DNA from: Anaerolineae bacterium
GTDB lineage: Bacteria; Chloroflexota; Anaerolineae; Anaerolineales; Anaerolineaceae
Length of the DNA: 64,000 nucleotides
Assembly: GCA_013178095.1 (NCBI GenBank)
Contig: JABLXK010000005.1
Coordinates: forward strand, 62,001 to 126,000
Direction of reading: 5' to 3'
The notes below the pieces were generated by a model that was not told the origin of the DNA, ran no database searches, and saw nothing but the letters and a program-made list of their open reading frames with translations. A program made the translations under genes and the position numbers. The first letter of the stretch is position 1; the number at the start of each line of letters is the position of its first letter. Shown here in pieces: positions 7,983 through 15,872 of this stretch.

Positions 7983-7990
7983 GTTAAAAT
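7983..7990 (+). promoter_or_regulatory. uvrC extended -10, six bases from the start codon
   Basis: TGT TAAAAT (7985-7990 hexamer with the TG one base upstream) is followed by GAGGGC and the ATG at 7997. The A of ATG is the seventh base after the -10. GAGGGC touches the ATG and cannot act as a normal ribosome-binding site. No -35 is evident. This predicts a leaderless uvrC mRNA. Confidence 0.5.
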
Positions 7991-7996
7991 GAGGGC

Positions 7997-9862
7997 ATGG
8001 TCGCCATTTCCGAGCATATCCAGGGCATACTGAAAACACTGCCGACCAAGCCGGGCTGTTACATCATGAAAGACGCCAACGGCCGGATCATCTACGTCGG
8101 CAAAGCCATCAACCTGCGCAACCGCGTGCGTTCGTATTTCCACAGTCCCGTCGACCACACCATGAAAACCCGCCGCCTGGTGGCAGAAATTGCCGATATC
8201 GAGTGGATCGTGGTGGCTTCCGAGCTGGAAGCCCTCATCCTGGAGATGAACCTGATCAAAAAGCACCTGCCGCAATATAACGTGCGGTTGAAAGACGATA
8301 AGCGTTATCCCTTCGTCAAAGTACATTGGGCTGATCCATTCCCCAAGGTCACCGTCACGCGCGAGCACGTGCAGGATGGATCGCGGTATTTCGGACCCTA
8401 TACCAGCGTGTGGGCAGTGCATCAAACCCTCGACCTGCTGCGTAAGATCTTTCAGTATCGTTCCTGCGACCGTATCATTACCGGTCAGGATCCGCGCGCC
8501 TGCCTGTATTACGACATCAAGCTGTGCACCGCGCCGTGCATCGGTCGCATCCGGCAGGAAGAATACCGTCAAATGATCGACGACCTGTGTAAATTTCTGG
8601 AAGGCCGCACCGATCCCATTCTGGACCGCCTGAAAAGGCAAATGGCGGAAGAATCCGGGTTAATGAATTACGAAAAAGCCGCCGTGCTGCGCGACCAAAT
8701 CAACGCCATCGAGCGCGTGGTCGAGCGGCAGAAGATCATCTCCGACACCAAACTGGACTCGGACGTGATCGCATTGGCGCGCAGCAACGGGGAATCTTGC
8801 GTGCAAATTTTCTTCATCCGCAACGGCCGCCTGATCGGCCGGGAATACTTCATCCTGGAAGGCACGGAGGATGAAGACGATAAAGAGATTGTGGCGCAAT
8901 TCATCAAACAGTTCTACGCGGAAGCCAGCTCGGTGCCGGACGAGGTACTGCTGCCCAACGAGTTGGAAGAAGCCATGATCATTCAGCAATGGCTCAACCA
9001 GCAGCGCGGCGGCGAAAAGGTGCAAATCCGCATTCCGCAGCGCGGCAGCAAGCTCGATCTGATCAAGATGGCCACTGAAAACGCGGTGGAAACGCTGGAC
9101 GCACTGAAAACCCAGTGGGCAGCCGATACACACAAGCAGAGCCAGGCGCTGGCCGAGTTGCAGCAGGCTTTGAAACTTGAAGCGCCGCCCAACCGCATCG
9201 AATGCTACGATATCTCCAATATCCAGGGAACGGCTGCTGTGGGCAGCATGGTGGTGTTCGAACAGGGCGTTCCCAACAAACAACTTTACCGGCGTTTCAA
9301 TATCAAAACCGTCAGCGGTCCGGACGATTTTGCCAGCATGGAGGAAGTGCTGCAACGGCGATTCAAACGCTGGCAGGCGGCGCAGGAGGTCAAGGAAGTG
9401 GGCGCCAAAGTGGATCCCTCTTTCTCCATCCTTCCCGACTTGTTAATTGTGGACGGCGGCAAAGGGCAGCTCGGCCGTTCCGTAAAAGTGCTTAAGGAAT
9501 TCGGTCTGGAAGAAAAGGTGCTAACCGCCGGCCTGGCCAAGGAAAACGAGCTCCTTTTCCTGCCGGGTAAAGACTTGCCGCTGGAAGTTCCGCGCAAATC
9601 GCAGGGGCTTTTCCTGCTGCAGCGCATCCGCGACGAAGCCCACCGCTTTGCCATCACCGCCCACCGCAACCTGCGCAGCAAGGAGCGCCTGGTCTCGCGC
9701 CTTGACCAGATCCCCGGCATCGGCCCCGCGCGCAAGAAAGCATTGTTGACCAAATTCGGCTCGCTGAGCGGCGTGAAGAAAGCCACTCCGCAGCAAATCT
9801 CCGAAGTCCCGGGTATCACCGCGCAACTGGCTAACGACATCTGGGAAGCGTTGAATAAATAG
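7997..9862 (+). CDS. uvrC: Excinuclease ABC subunit C
   Basis: A 621-residue nucleotide-excision repair endonuclease that incises on both sides of a lesion handed over by UvrB. The N-terminal GIY-YIG nuclease domain is clear ('PGCYIMKDANGRIIYVGKAINLRNRV', residues 17-42). The UVR motif that binds UvrB lies near residue 210 ('ESGLMNYEKAAVLRDQINAIERV'). The C-terminal RNase H-like nuclease includes 'IECYDISNIQGTAAVGSMVVFEQG' and 'LIVDGGKGQL', and a helix-hairpin-helix pair ends the protein ('IPGIGPARKKALLTKFGS'). The length is typical. It appears monocistronic, as an approximately 320-base gap follows. Confidence 0.97.
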   Translation: MVAISEHIQGILKTLPTKPGCYIMKDANGRIIYVGKAINLRNRVRSYFHSPVDHTMKTRRLVAEIADIEWIVVASELEALILEMNLIKKHLPQYNVRLKDDKRYPFVKVHWADPFPKVTVTREHVQDGSRYFGPYTSVWAVHQTLDLLRKIFQYRSCDRIITGQDPRACLYYDIKLCTAPCIGRIRQEEYRQMIDDLCKFLEGRTDPILDRLKRQMAEESGLMNYEKAAVLRDQINAIERVVERQKIISDTKLDSDVIALARSNGESCVQIFFIRNGRLIGREYFILEGTEDEDDKEIVAQFIKQFYAEASSVPDEVLLPNELEEAMIIQQWLNQQRGGEKVQIRIPQRGSKLDLIKMATENAVETLDALKTQWAADTHKQSQALAELQQALKLEAPPNRIECYDISNIQGTAAVGSMVVFEQGVPNKQLYRRFNIKTVSGPDDFASMEEVLQRRFKRWQAAQEVKEVGAKVDPSFSILPDLLIVDGGKGQLGRSVKVLKEFGLEEKVLTAGLAKENELLFLPGKDLPLEVPRKSQGLFLLQRIRDEAHRFAITAHRNLRSKERLVSRLDQIPGIGPARKKALLTKFGSLSGVKKATPQQISEVPGITAQLANDIWEALNK

Positions 9863-10180
9863 GCTTACTCCCTCAGCCGACCGCTGAGCACCTGCCCTCA
9901 GCGCAGCGTAGGGTGTCGAAGCGTTGGAATTCCATCAAAATTATTTACACAGAGAAACACAGATGGCTGTTTTATGATGGATGAACACAGATCGATCATG
10001 ATTCGGCACTCTCTTATAGATATAAACAAATTACTGACCCGTAAGCGTATTGCCTTCTCGTTTAATGGAAAGCAAATCAATTATCTGCGTCCATCTGCAG
10101 TTTAGACCCCTCTCGCCTACCCATTCTGGATATTTAATGGTAAAATCAGGCTTCGCGTCGTGAGACGAGGAATTTAATCA
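9863..10180. repeat. Intergenic stretch with dispersed-repeat-like sequences
   Basis: No gene is visible here. Just after uvrC there is a small hairpin (CTCAGC, 9872-9877, with GCTGAG, 9883-9888), then the segment CCCTCAGCGCAGCGTAGGG, which resembles a short interspersed palindrome common in environmental bacteria. Further on, CACAGAGAAACACAGATGG near 9950 and ATCTGCGTCCATCTGCAG near 10082 resemble the two ends of another widespread intergenic element. I know these from general familiarity only. The rplS promoter hexamer TAAAAT is at 10141-10146. Confidence 0.4.
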
Positions 10181-10540
10181 ATGGGTAGAATTATGACCGA
10201 TTTAATCAAATCAATTGAAGCACCTCTGAATACAAATATCCCCGAGCTGATGCCCGGCGATTCCGTCAGCGTGCACGTCAAGATCGTTGAAGGCGACCGC
10301 GAAAGAATCCAGGAATTCAAAGGCACCATCATCGCCCTCAGCAACAAGAGCAACCAGGAAACCTTCACGGTGCGCCGCATTGCCAGCAACGGCATCGGCG
10401 TCGAACGCACCTTCCTGCGCCGCTCGCCGCGCATCGACAAAGTCGTGGTCGAACGCCACGGCAAAGTCCGTCGCGCCAAGTTATTCTACCTGCGAGAAAA
10501 GACCGGCAAGAAAGCCAGACTGAAAGAAAAATTCTCTTAG
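10181..10540 (+). CDS. rplS: 50S ribosomal protein L19
   Basis: A 119-residue component of the large ribosomal subunit that sits at the 30S-50S interface. The family core is plain: 'PGDSVSVHVKIVEGDRERIQEFKGTIIA', 'TFTVRRIASNGIGVERTFLRRSPRIDKVVVERHGKVRRAKLFYLR'. Two in-frame ATGs are possible, 10181 and 10193. The first has GAGGA about ten bases upstream and is used here; the second would give 115 residues, the usual length. A TAAAAT hexamer at 10141 suggests a leader of about 33 bases. Unlike the common rpsP-rimM-trmD-rplS order, it stands alone here and ends in a hairpin terminator. Confidence 0.96.
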   Translation: MGRIMTDLIKSIEAPLNTNIPELMPGDSVSVHVKIVEGDRERIQEFKGTIIALSNKSNQETFTVRRIASNGIGVERTFLRRSPRIDKVVVERHGKVRRAKLFYLREKTGKKARLKEKFS

Positions 10541-10563
10541 TCAGCCCTTGTTTTTCCGATTGC

Positions 10564-10594
10564 GGGTGCAGCCTACGCCAGACTGCACCCTTTT
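10564..10594 (+). terminator. rplS terminator
   Basis: An 8-bp stem GGGTGCAG / CTGCACCC with an 11-base loop, followed by TTTT, 24 bases after the rplS stop codon. Confidence 0.8.
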
Positions 10595-10598
10595 CATT

Positions 10599-10604
10599 TA
10601 TAAT
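10599..10604 (+). promoter_or_regulatory. murI -10 element at short distance from the start
   Basis: TATAAT is followed by GCAGGCATAT and ATG (10615). +1 would fall near 10611, leaving a leader of about four bases. An earlier ATG at 10603 overlaps the hexamer itself and would not be transcribed. No -35 or Shine-Dalgarno sequence is seen. Confidence 0.45.
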
Positions 10605-10614
10605 GCAGGCATAT

Positions 10615-11448
10615 ATGGGCGATTCAAATTCAAGCAAAAACCTGGTGGGAATTTTTGATTCCGGCGTGGGGGGATTATCCGTTTTACGTGAAATCCGCGC
10701 GCTGCTGCCCTCCCAACCGTTGCTGTATTTCGGCGACCAGGCGCACGTCCCTTACGGAAAACGCCAATTATCCGAAATACAGGATTTTTCTTTCTCAATC
10801 ACCCGCTACCTGCTGGAAGCCGGCGCCAGGTTGATCGTGGTGGCTTGCAACACCGCCTCGGCGGCGGCATTGAAAGCCCTGCGCCTGAAATTCCCGGATG
10901 TCCCCTTCGTGGGCATGGAACCGGCAGTCAAACCGGCCAGCCGGCAAACTCACAATGGCGTGGTGGGCGTGTTGGCAACCCCCGCCACCTTTCAGGGCGA
11001 GCTTTACAACACCCTGGTGGAAAAATTCGCCCGCGACGTGAAAATCCTGACCAGCACGCTGCCGGGGCTGGTCGAAGAAATTGAAAACGGCCGGCTGGAC
11101 AGCCCCAAAACCCGCTCCATCCTTGAAGAAGCCATTCTGCCCATGATGGCGCAAGGCGCCGATACCTTCGTACTGGGCTGTACGCATTTCCCGTTCGTTC
11201 TACCCCTGATCCGCGAGATCGCCGGTCCGCAGGTGAATGTCATCGACCCCGCCCCCGCCATCGCCCGCCGCACGCAGGCGCTGCTGCAGGAGCGTGGCTG
11301 GGAAAACCCGCGCGCAGAATCCGCTCCGCTCGCCTTTGCCACCAGCGGCGACCGGGAAAAATTCGCGCAAATCACCCGGAATCTCCTGGGCATCCGCTCA
11401 GACCCTCTCAAACTATCCTGGGATGGAATGTTCCTAAATGCAAATTAA
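10615..11448 (+). CDS. murI: Glutamate racemase
   Basis: A 277-residue cofactor-independent racemase that makes D-glutamate for peptidoglycan. The two catalytic cysteines are visible in 'VVACNTASAAAL' and 'VLGCTHFPFVLP', and the N-terminus 'VGIFDSGVGGLSVL' is diagnostic. I chose the ATG at 10615 because the ATG at 10603 lies within the -10 hexamer TATAAT; starting there would add only four residues. No Shine-Dalgarno sequence is present at either. The next gene, DUF3090, follows after 18 bases and may be co-transcribed. Together with murJ and uppS it indicates a peptidoglycan-containing cell. Confidence 0.95.
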   Translation: MGDSNSSKNLVGIFDSGVGGLSVLREIRALLPSQPLLYFGDQAHVPYGKRQLSEIQDFSFSITRYLLEAGARLIVVACNTASAAALKALRLKFPDVPFVGMEPAVKPASRQTHNGVVGVLATPATFQGELYNTLVEKFARDVKILTSTLPGLVEEIENGRLDSPKTRSILEEAILPMMAQGADTFVLGCTHFPFVLPLIREIAGPQVNVIDPAPAIARRTQALLQERGWENPRAESAPLAFATSGDREKFAQITRNLLGIRSDPLKLSWDGMFLNAN

Positions 11449-11466
11449 TACTTCAAGGATAAACAA

Positions 11467-12012
11467 ATGACCGATATCGACCTGACTCTGAATCCTGTTG
11501 ACTTGCTCACTGTGGACGCCATTGGCAAACCCGGCAGCCGCATCTTCTACATCCAGGGCCGCAAAGGCGATCAAACTGTCAGCTTGCTGATCGAAAAAAT
11601 CCAGCTGCAATCATTGATCATGGGGATCAACGACTTCCTGGACGAAATCGCCGACCGATACAAGACTTTGCCGGAAATCGAAGCGGATTTTCAGGAAGAT
11701 GCCATGCGCATCATGCCTCCGGTCGATCCACTCTTCCGTGTTGGCGATATGGGTTTGGCATACGATGAAAGCAGCGACCTTGTTTGCGTCATCGCCAAAG
11801 AAAATCCGGCTGATGATGAAAACAAAGATCAGGGCGGCGGTGTGGTGCGCTACTGGTGCACCCGCGCCCAACTGCTGGCACTGGCCGATTGGGCAGTGAC
11901 GGTGATCAAACGCGGCCGTCCTATTTGCCCGCAATGCGGCGAACCGATGGAACCGGAAGGGCATTTCTGCCCCAAAAAAAACGGGCACAAGAAAAACGTC
12001 CCGCTGCAGTAA
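11467..12012 (+). CDS. DUF3090 family protein with C-terminal zinc-ribbon-like tail
   Basis: A 181-residue protein of unknown function. It matches what I know of the DUF3090 family: N-terminal 'SRIFYIQGRKGDQTVSLLIEKIQLQSL', an acidic middle, 'DPLFRVGDMGLAYDE', then 'GVVRYWCTRAQLLALADWAVTVIKRGRPICPQCGEPMEPEGHFCPKKNGH'. The C-terminal CPxC...C...H cluster could bind zinc. AAGGAT lies eight bases before the ATG. The stop is seven bases before the SCO1664-like gene. The same two-gene order is known from Actinobacteria, which suggests a joint function, so far undefined. Confidence 0.85.
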   Translation: MTDIDLTLNPVDLLTVDAIGKPGSRIFYIQGRKGDQTVSLLIEKIQLQSLIMGINDFLDEIADRYKTLPEIEADFQEDAMRIMPPVDPLFRVGDMGLAYDESSDLVCVIAKENPADDENKDQGGGVVRYWCTRAQLLALADWAVTVIKRGRPICPQCGEPMEPEGHFCPKKNGHKKNVPLQ

Positions 12013-12019
12013 CGAGGCA

Positions 12020-12766
12020 ATGGAACGTTCCCAAAAGCCTGCCCGCCTCTCCCAGCAAATCATCCTGGACGTCCTGCTTCAAGGGAAAATCGAGCTGCGA
12101 GGCCAATTCACGCTGGGCAGCAATTACACATTTCTGGTTAATCTCGACCAGCCTGCCGGGCGGATTCGAGCGGTGTATAAACCGCAGCAGGGCGAGATGC
12201 CATTGTGGGATTTTCCTCCTGAAAGCCTGGCGGGGCGCGAGGTTGCGTCCTATTTGCTGAGCGAAGCACTGGGCTGGGAACTGGTGCCGCCCACCGTCCT
12301 GCGCGAAGACGGCCCGTTTGGCCCCGGGTCGCTGCAGCTCTTTATTCCCTATGATCCGGAATTGAACTATTTTTCATTCCAGCCGTCGGTCATCCAACGT
12401 CTGAAACCGGCCGCGCTCTTCGACCTGGTCATCAACAACGCCGACCGCAAAGGCAGTCATATTCTCCTGGATGAAGACCGGCATATCTGGTTAATCGACC
12501 ACGGTTTGTGTTTTCACGTGCTGCCCAAGCTGCGCACCGTGATCTGGGATTTTGCCGGCCAGGAAATTCCTGCCAATCTGATCCGCGACCTGGAAAGTGT
12601 TCTGCCGAAGCTGAAGGCTGGCGCTGACCTATTCAAAAACCTTTCCGGTTACCTGGGGAAAAAGGAAATCGGTGCATTAAAAACACGTATTTTGAATATA
12701 ATCAATCAACCGGTTTTTCCGAAGCCGGATACCGAGAAGCGCCAGTTCCCCTGGCCGCTGGTTTGA
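12020..12766 (+). CDS. SCO1664-like protein, PI3/4-kinase-like fold
   Basis: A 248-residue protein resembling the SCO1664 family, distantly related to phosphatidylinositol 3/4-kinases. Kinase-like features are visible: 'GRIRAVYKPQQGE' (conserved Lys in the nucleotide-binding strand), 'PLWDFPPESLAGREVASYLLSEALGWELVPPTVLR', 'LFDLVINNADRKGSHILLDEDRHIWLIDHGLCFHV' (catalytic-loop Asp/Asn and metal-binding Asp). This keeps the residues needed for ATP binding and phosphotransfer, so it is probably an active kinase, but its substrate is unknown. GAGG lies three bases before the ATG. It follows DUF3090 by seven bases and probably acts with it. Confidence 0.82.
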   Translation: MERSQKPARLSQQIILDVLLQGKIELRGQFTLGSNYTFLVNLDQPAGRIRAVYKPQQGEMPLWDFPPESLAGREVASYLLSEALGWELVPPTVLREDGPFGPGSLQLFIPYDPELNYFSFQPSVIQRLKPAALFDLVINNADRKGSHILLDEDRHIWLIDHGLCFHVLPKLRTVIWDFAGQEIPANLIRDLESVLPKLKAGADLFKNLSGYLGKKEIGALKTRILNIINQPVFPKPDTEKRQFPWPLV

Positions 12767-12806
12767 TCGAAAAAAAATATTCAACAAGGTATAGGTGGAA
12801 TCATCC

Positions 12807-13838
12807 ATGAAAGAAAAAACAATCTGTATGGTTGGATTCGGCAATGTTGCCAAAGCTTTCGCGCGCCTGATCCAGCGCAAGGAAAACGAACTCAAAGATA
12901 AATATGATGTGGCTTTTCGGGTTACCGCCATCGCCACCGGCCGGCACGGCCGGGCGCTCGACCCACAGGGAATCGACCTCACCCGGGCATTGGAACTTTC
13001 AGCCGCCGGGAAAAAGCTCGACGAACTGTCCAAAACAAGCTCGCCGGACTCAATCGAAGATTTCATCGTCCAAAGCCGGGCTGATTTTCTCCTGGAAAAT
13101 TCGCCGGTGAACTACGAAAACGGCGAACCCGCTTTGACCCATATCCGCTGCGCATTGGAACATGACATGCATGCGGTTTCCGCCAACAAAGGTCCGGTGG
13201 TGCATGCCTATCACGAATTGAAAAAACTGGCCGGGCAGCATCAGCGAAAATACCTGTTTGAATCAGCCGTGATGGATGGCGCACCGGTGTTCTCGGTTTT
13301 CCGGGAAGCCCTCCCGGCAGCCAATCTGGTCGCTTTTGAAGGGATTCTGAATTCGTGCACCAACTTGTTGATTGAATTGATGGAGCAGGGTAAATCCTTT
13401 GATGAAGCCGTCGCCTACGCGCAATCCATCGGTATTGCTGAAACCGATCCGAGCGGCGATATCGACGGTTGGGATGCCGCCATCAAAGTGGCTGCCATTG
13501 TGACTGTTTTGATGGATACACCCTACAAACCGCAGCAGGTCGAGCGCCAGGGCATTCGCGGCATCACCCAAGCTGAAATCCGGCAAGCCCAAAAAGACGG
13601 CAGCCGCTGGAAACTGGTTTGCCGCGGAGAAAAGATTGGCGGCCGAATCGTCAGCAAGGTAGCCCCTGAAATGGTCACCCCGCAATCGCCGCTCTACAGC
13701 GTCAGCGGCACCAGTTCCTTCGTGCTCTTCAAAACCGACGTGCTGCCCGGTCTGGGTCTGCTGGAAAGCAATCCCAGCCCTGACACCACCGCTTACGGTC
13801 TGCTGGCGGACGTCCTGAATATCCTGAAAACAGAGTAA
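12807..13838 (+). CDS. hom: Homoserine dehydrogenase (ACT-less)
   Basis: A 343-residue NAD(P)-dependent enzyme that reduces aspartate semialdehyde to homoserine, the branch to threonine and methionine. The Rossmann start is 'MVGFGNVAKAFARLI', the family motif 'MHAVSANKGPVVHAY' follows, and the substrate/catalytic region includes 'EGILNSCTNLLIELM' and 'AETDPSGDIDGWDAAIKVA'. The C-terminal ACT regulatory domain of classical Hom is missing, so threonine feedback of the usual type is not expected. A GTG four codons upstream is possible, but AGGTGG eight bases before the ATG at 12807 favours this start. It lies three bases before folK and probably leads that small operon. Confidence 0.85.
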   Translation: MKEKTICMVGFGNVAKAFARLIQRKENELKDKYDVAFRVTAIATGRHGRALDPQGIDLTRALELSAAGKKLDELSKTSSPDSIEDFIVQSRADFLLENSPVNYENGEPALTHIRCALEHDMHAVSANKGPVVHAYHELKKLAGQHQRKYLFESAVMDGAPVFSVFREALPAANLVAFEGILNSCTNLLIELMEQGKSFDEAVAYAQSIGIAETDPSGDIDGWDAAIKVAAIVTVLMDTPYKPQQVERQGIRGITQAEIRQAQKDGSRWKLVCRGEKIGGRIVSKVAPEMVTPQSPLYSVSGTSSFVLFKTDVLPGLGLLESNPSPDTTAYGLLADVLNILKTE

Positions 13839-13840
13839 TC

Positions 13841-14332
13841 ATGCCGCGGCAGGTTTACCTCGGTTTGGGTTCCAACCTGGGGGATAGAGCCGGTTATCTG
13901 CGCCGGGCGCGCGAAAACCTGGCGCCTGAGGTAAACCTGCTGCGTGCTTCGTCTGTCTATGAAACGCCTCCCTGGGGCTATTCCGATCAGCCGGCATTCC
14001 TCAACCAGGTTGTGGAAGTCCAAACCGACCTGGAACCGGAAGCGCTGTTGGCAAAGCTCAAGGGTATCGAGAGCGAATTGGGCAGGGTGAAAAATTTCCG
14101 TTACGGCCCGCGCTGCATTGATCTTGACATCCTTTTCTACGAGCACTGCGTTTATCAATCCGAGCGATTGATTATCCCCCACCCCTCCCTGGCGGAAAGG
14201 GCATTTGTATTGGTGCCGATGAACGAACTCGCTCCGAACTTTATTCATCCCCTGCTGCATAAGCCCATTTCGGAATTGCTGGCAGGCTTGGGCGGATACG
14301 AGGTCGACCTTTTTCAAGGAGAAACGCCATGA
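13841..14332 (+). CDS. folK: 2-amino-4-hydroxy-6-hydroxymethyldihydropteridine pyrophosphokinase
   Basis: A 163-residue folate-pathway kinase that transfers pyrophosphate from ATP to hydroxymethyl-dihydropterin. Signature segments are 'YLGLGSNLGDRAGYLRRA', 'SSVYETPPWGYSDQPAFLNQVVEV' and 'RYGPRCIDLDILFYE', the last carrying the two magnesium-binding aspartates. It starts three bases after the homoserine dehydrogenase stop and overlaps folP by the sequence ATGA. folB is not next to it, although folB-folK fusions and pairs are common elsewhere. Confidence 0.96.
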   Translation: MPRQVYLGLGSNLGDRAGYLRRARENLAPEVNLLRASSVYETPPWGYSDQPAFLNQVVEVQTDLEPEALLAKLKGIESELGRVKNFRYGPRCIDLDILFYEHCVYQSERLIIPHPSLAERAFVLVPMNELAPNFIHPLLHKPISELLAGLGGYEVDLFQGETP

Positions 14333-15180
14333 AAACGCTTGATTGGGGAACACGCACATTCATCATGGGGATCATCAACCTCACGCCCGACAGTTTTTCA
14401 GGCGACGGGTTGCTGCAATCAGACGATCCGCTGCAAGCCGCGGTCAGGCAAGCCCGGCAATTCGTCGAAGAAGGCGCCGATATCCTTGATCTGGGCGCCG
14501 AAAGCAGCCGCCCCGGTTCTGAAACGATCAGCGCGGAGGAGGAAATCAAGCGTTTGCTGCCTGTTTTAAAAGCAATTTATGACGCGGACTTGGATGTGCT
14601 GATCTCGATTGATACTTATAAATCCGAAACAGCAAAAATATGTCTGGAAAACGGGGCAGATTGGATCAATGATATCTGGGGATTGAAAGCCGATGCGGAG
14701 CTGGCGAAGGTGATTGCAGATCACCATGCCAATGTGGTTTTAATGCACAACCGCACCCACGAAAGCAAGGTGCAGGATCTGGGGTCATTGGGACGCACCT
14801 ATACCGGTGTTCAGTATGGCAGTTTAGGTGATATTGTGGCTGATTTGGCTGAAAGCATTGCCATTGCCAAAAAAGCCGGCATTCCAGATAGACACATCAT
14901 TATCGATCCAGGTATCGGTTTTGGGAAAAACACCGCAACAAATTTGGCGATCATTCAATATCTGGATATATTCAAAGGGTTGGGGTTCCCCGTTTTGATC
15001 GGCCCATCGCGTAAATCCTTTATCGGCCAGGTACTCGACTTACCGGTCGAGGAGAGGGAAGAGGGCACTGCCGCGGCGGCAGCCATCGGAATCGCGCGCG
15101 GGGCGGATGTCATCCGCGTTCACAACGTCCAATATATGCGCCGCGTGATCCGCATGAGCGACGCTATCACGCGCGGCTGA
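14329..15180 (+). CDS. folP: Dihydropteroate synthase
   Basis: A 283-residue enzyme that joins the pterin pyrophosphate made by FolK to p-aminobenzoate; it is the target of sulfonamides. Motifs are 'MGIINLTPDSFSGDG', 'GADILDLGAESSRPGSETIS', 'GADWINDIWGL', 'DPGIGFGKNTATNLAIIQ' and 'GPSRKSFIGQVLD'. AAGGAG lies eight bases before the ATG, which overlaps the folK stop. Its 3' end overlaps the convergent atpD gene by 14 bases, with no space for a terminator between them. Confidence 0.96.
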   Translation: MKTLDWGTRTFIMGIINLTPDSFSGDGLLQSDDPLQAAVRQARQFVEEGADILDLGAESSRPGSETISAEEEIKRLLPVLKAIYDADLDVLISIDTYKSETAKICLENGADWINDIWGLKADAELAKVIADHHANVVLMHNRTHESKVQDLGSLGRTYTGVQYGSLGDIVADLAESIAIAKKAGIPDRHIIIDPGIGFGKNTATNLAIIQYLDIFKGLGFPVLIGPSRKSFIGQVLDLPVEEREEGTAAAAAIGIARGADVIRVHNVQYMRRVIRMSDAITRG

Positions 15181-15871
15181 CCGGAGCCTGATCCTCGCTA
15201 GCTGCTTTCATCTCGCGCCGTTCGCGCGCCAATTGGTTCTTTCGGCTGATTAACTTCTTAGCCAGTTTCATTGAAAAATGCTCCGAGCGTTCGCGTTCTT
15301 CCAAAGCCATGCTGATGTAATGGTATTCCGCCAGCAGACGCGGGATGATAATGTGTTCCAGCGCTTTCAGGCGGCGCGTGGTGCGCAGAATCTCTTTCAT
15401 TAATTTCGATAACCGAAATTCGCCATCCGCCAGGGCGATCATGCCATCCACGTTCATCTCGTAAGCTTCCGCGGCCTCGTCGATCACCGGGGAAGTGCCG
15501 GTCACGCAAATATCACGGTCATAAAATTCGCGCCGCGCGCTGTTGCGTTTAATGCGCGGTACGTGCAGCCCCATCAACAGGTTATCTTCCAGTTCCACCT
15601 TGATCTCATGTTTCTTGCCGTTGGCCGCGGAACGCACGCCTGCCGCGCCCACCAGCGCTTCGGCTTTGGCCAGCGAGCGGCGTGACTGCGCCGTGAGGTT
15701 CTGTAATTCGCCTGCCAGGCTCACTACTTCCTCCTGCAATCGCAGGATCTCCTGCATCAACGCCAGGCGTTTTTTATCCAGCAGGTCGTAACCCGCGCGG
15801 GTCAATTCGATCTGCTGTTTGCGCGATAGCAGTTCATTACGGGTGGTGGAAACGTTGGAAACATCAGCCAT
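15167..15871 (-). CDS. atpD: V/A-type ATPase subunit D (central stalk)
   Basis: A 234-residue, mostly helical central-rotor subunit that transmits torque between the A3B3 head and the membrane ring. The N-terminus 'VSTTRNELLSRKQQIELTRAGYDLLDKKRLALMQEIL' and the C-terminal helix 'LKALEHIIIPRLLAEYHYISMALEERERSEHFSMKLAKKLI' are typical. It is the last gene of the operon, one base after atpB. Its final 14 bases overlap folP antisense. Confidence 0.95.
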   Translation of the reverse strand: MADVSNVSTTRNELLSRKQQIELTRAGYDLLDKKRLALMQEILRLQEEVVSLAGELQNLTAQSRRSLAKAEALVGAAGVRSAANGKKHEIKVELEDNLLMGLHVPRIKRNSARREFYDRDICVTGTSPVIDEAAEAYEMNVDGMIALADGEFRLSKLMKEILRTTRRLKALEHIIIPRLLAEYHYISMALEERERSEHFSMKLAKKLISRKNQLARERREMKAASEDQAPVSRA

Positions 15872-15872
15872 G

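Noticed and set aside
7943-9840. Long minus-strand ORFs opposite uvrC (up to 232 codons, e.g. 7943-8641 and 8660-9355)
   Set aside because: They are antisense shadows of a clear uvrC gene in GC-rich sequence, have no ribosome-binding site and show no domain-like pattern.
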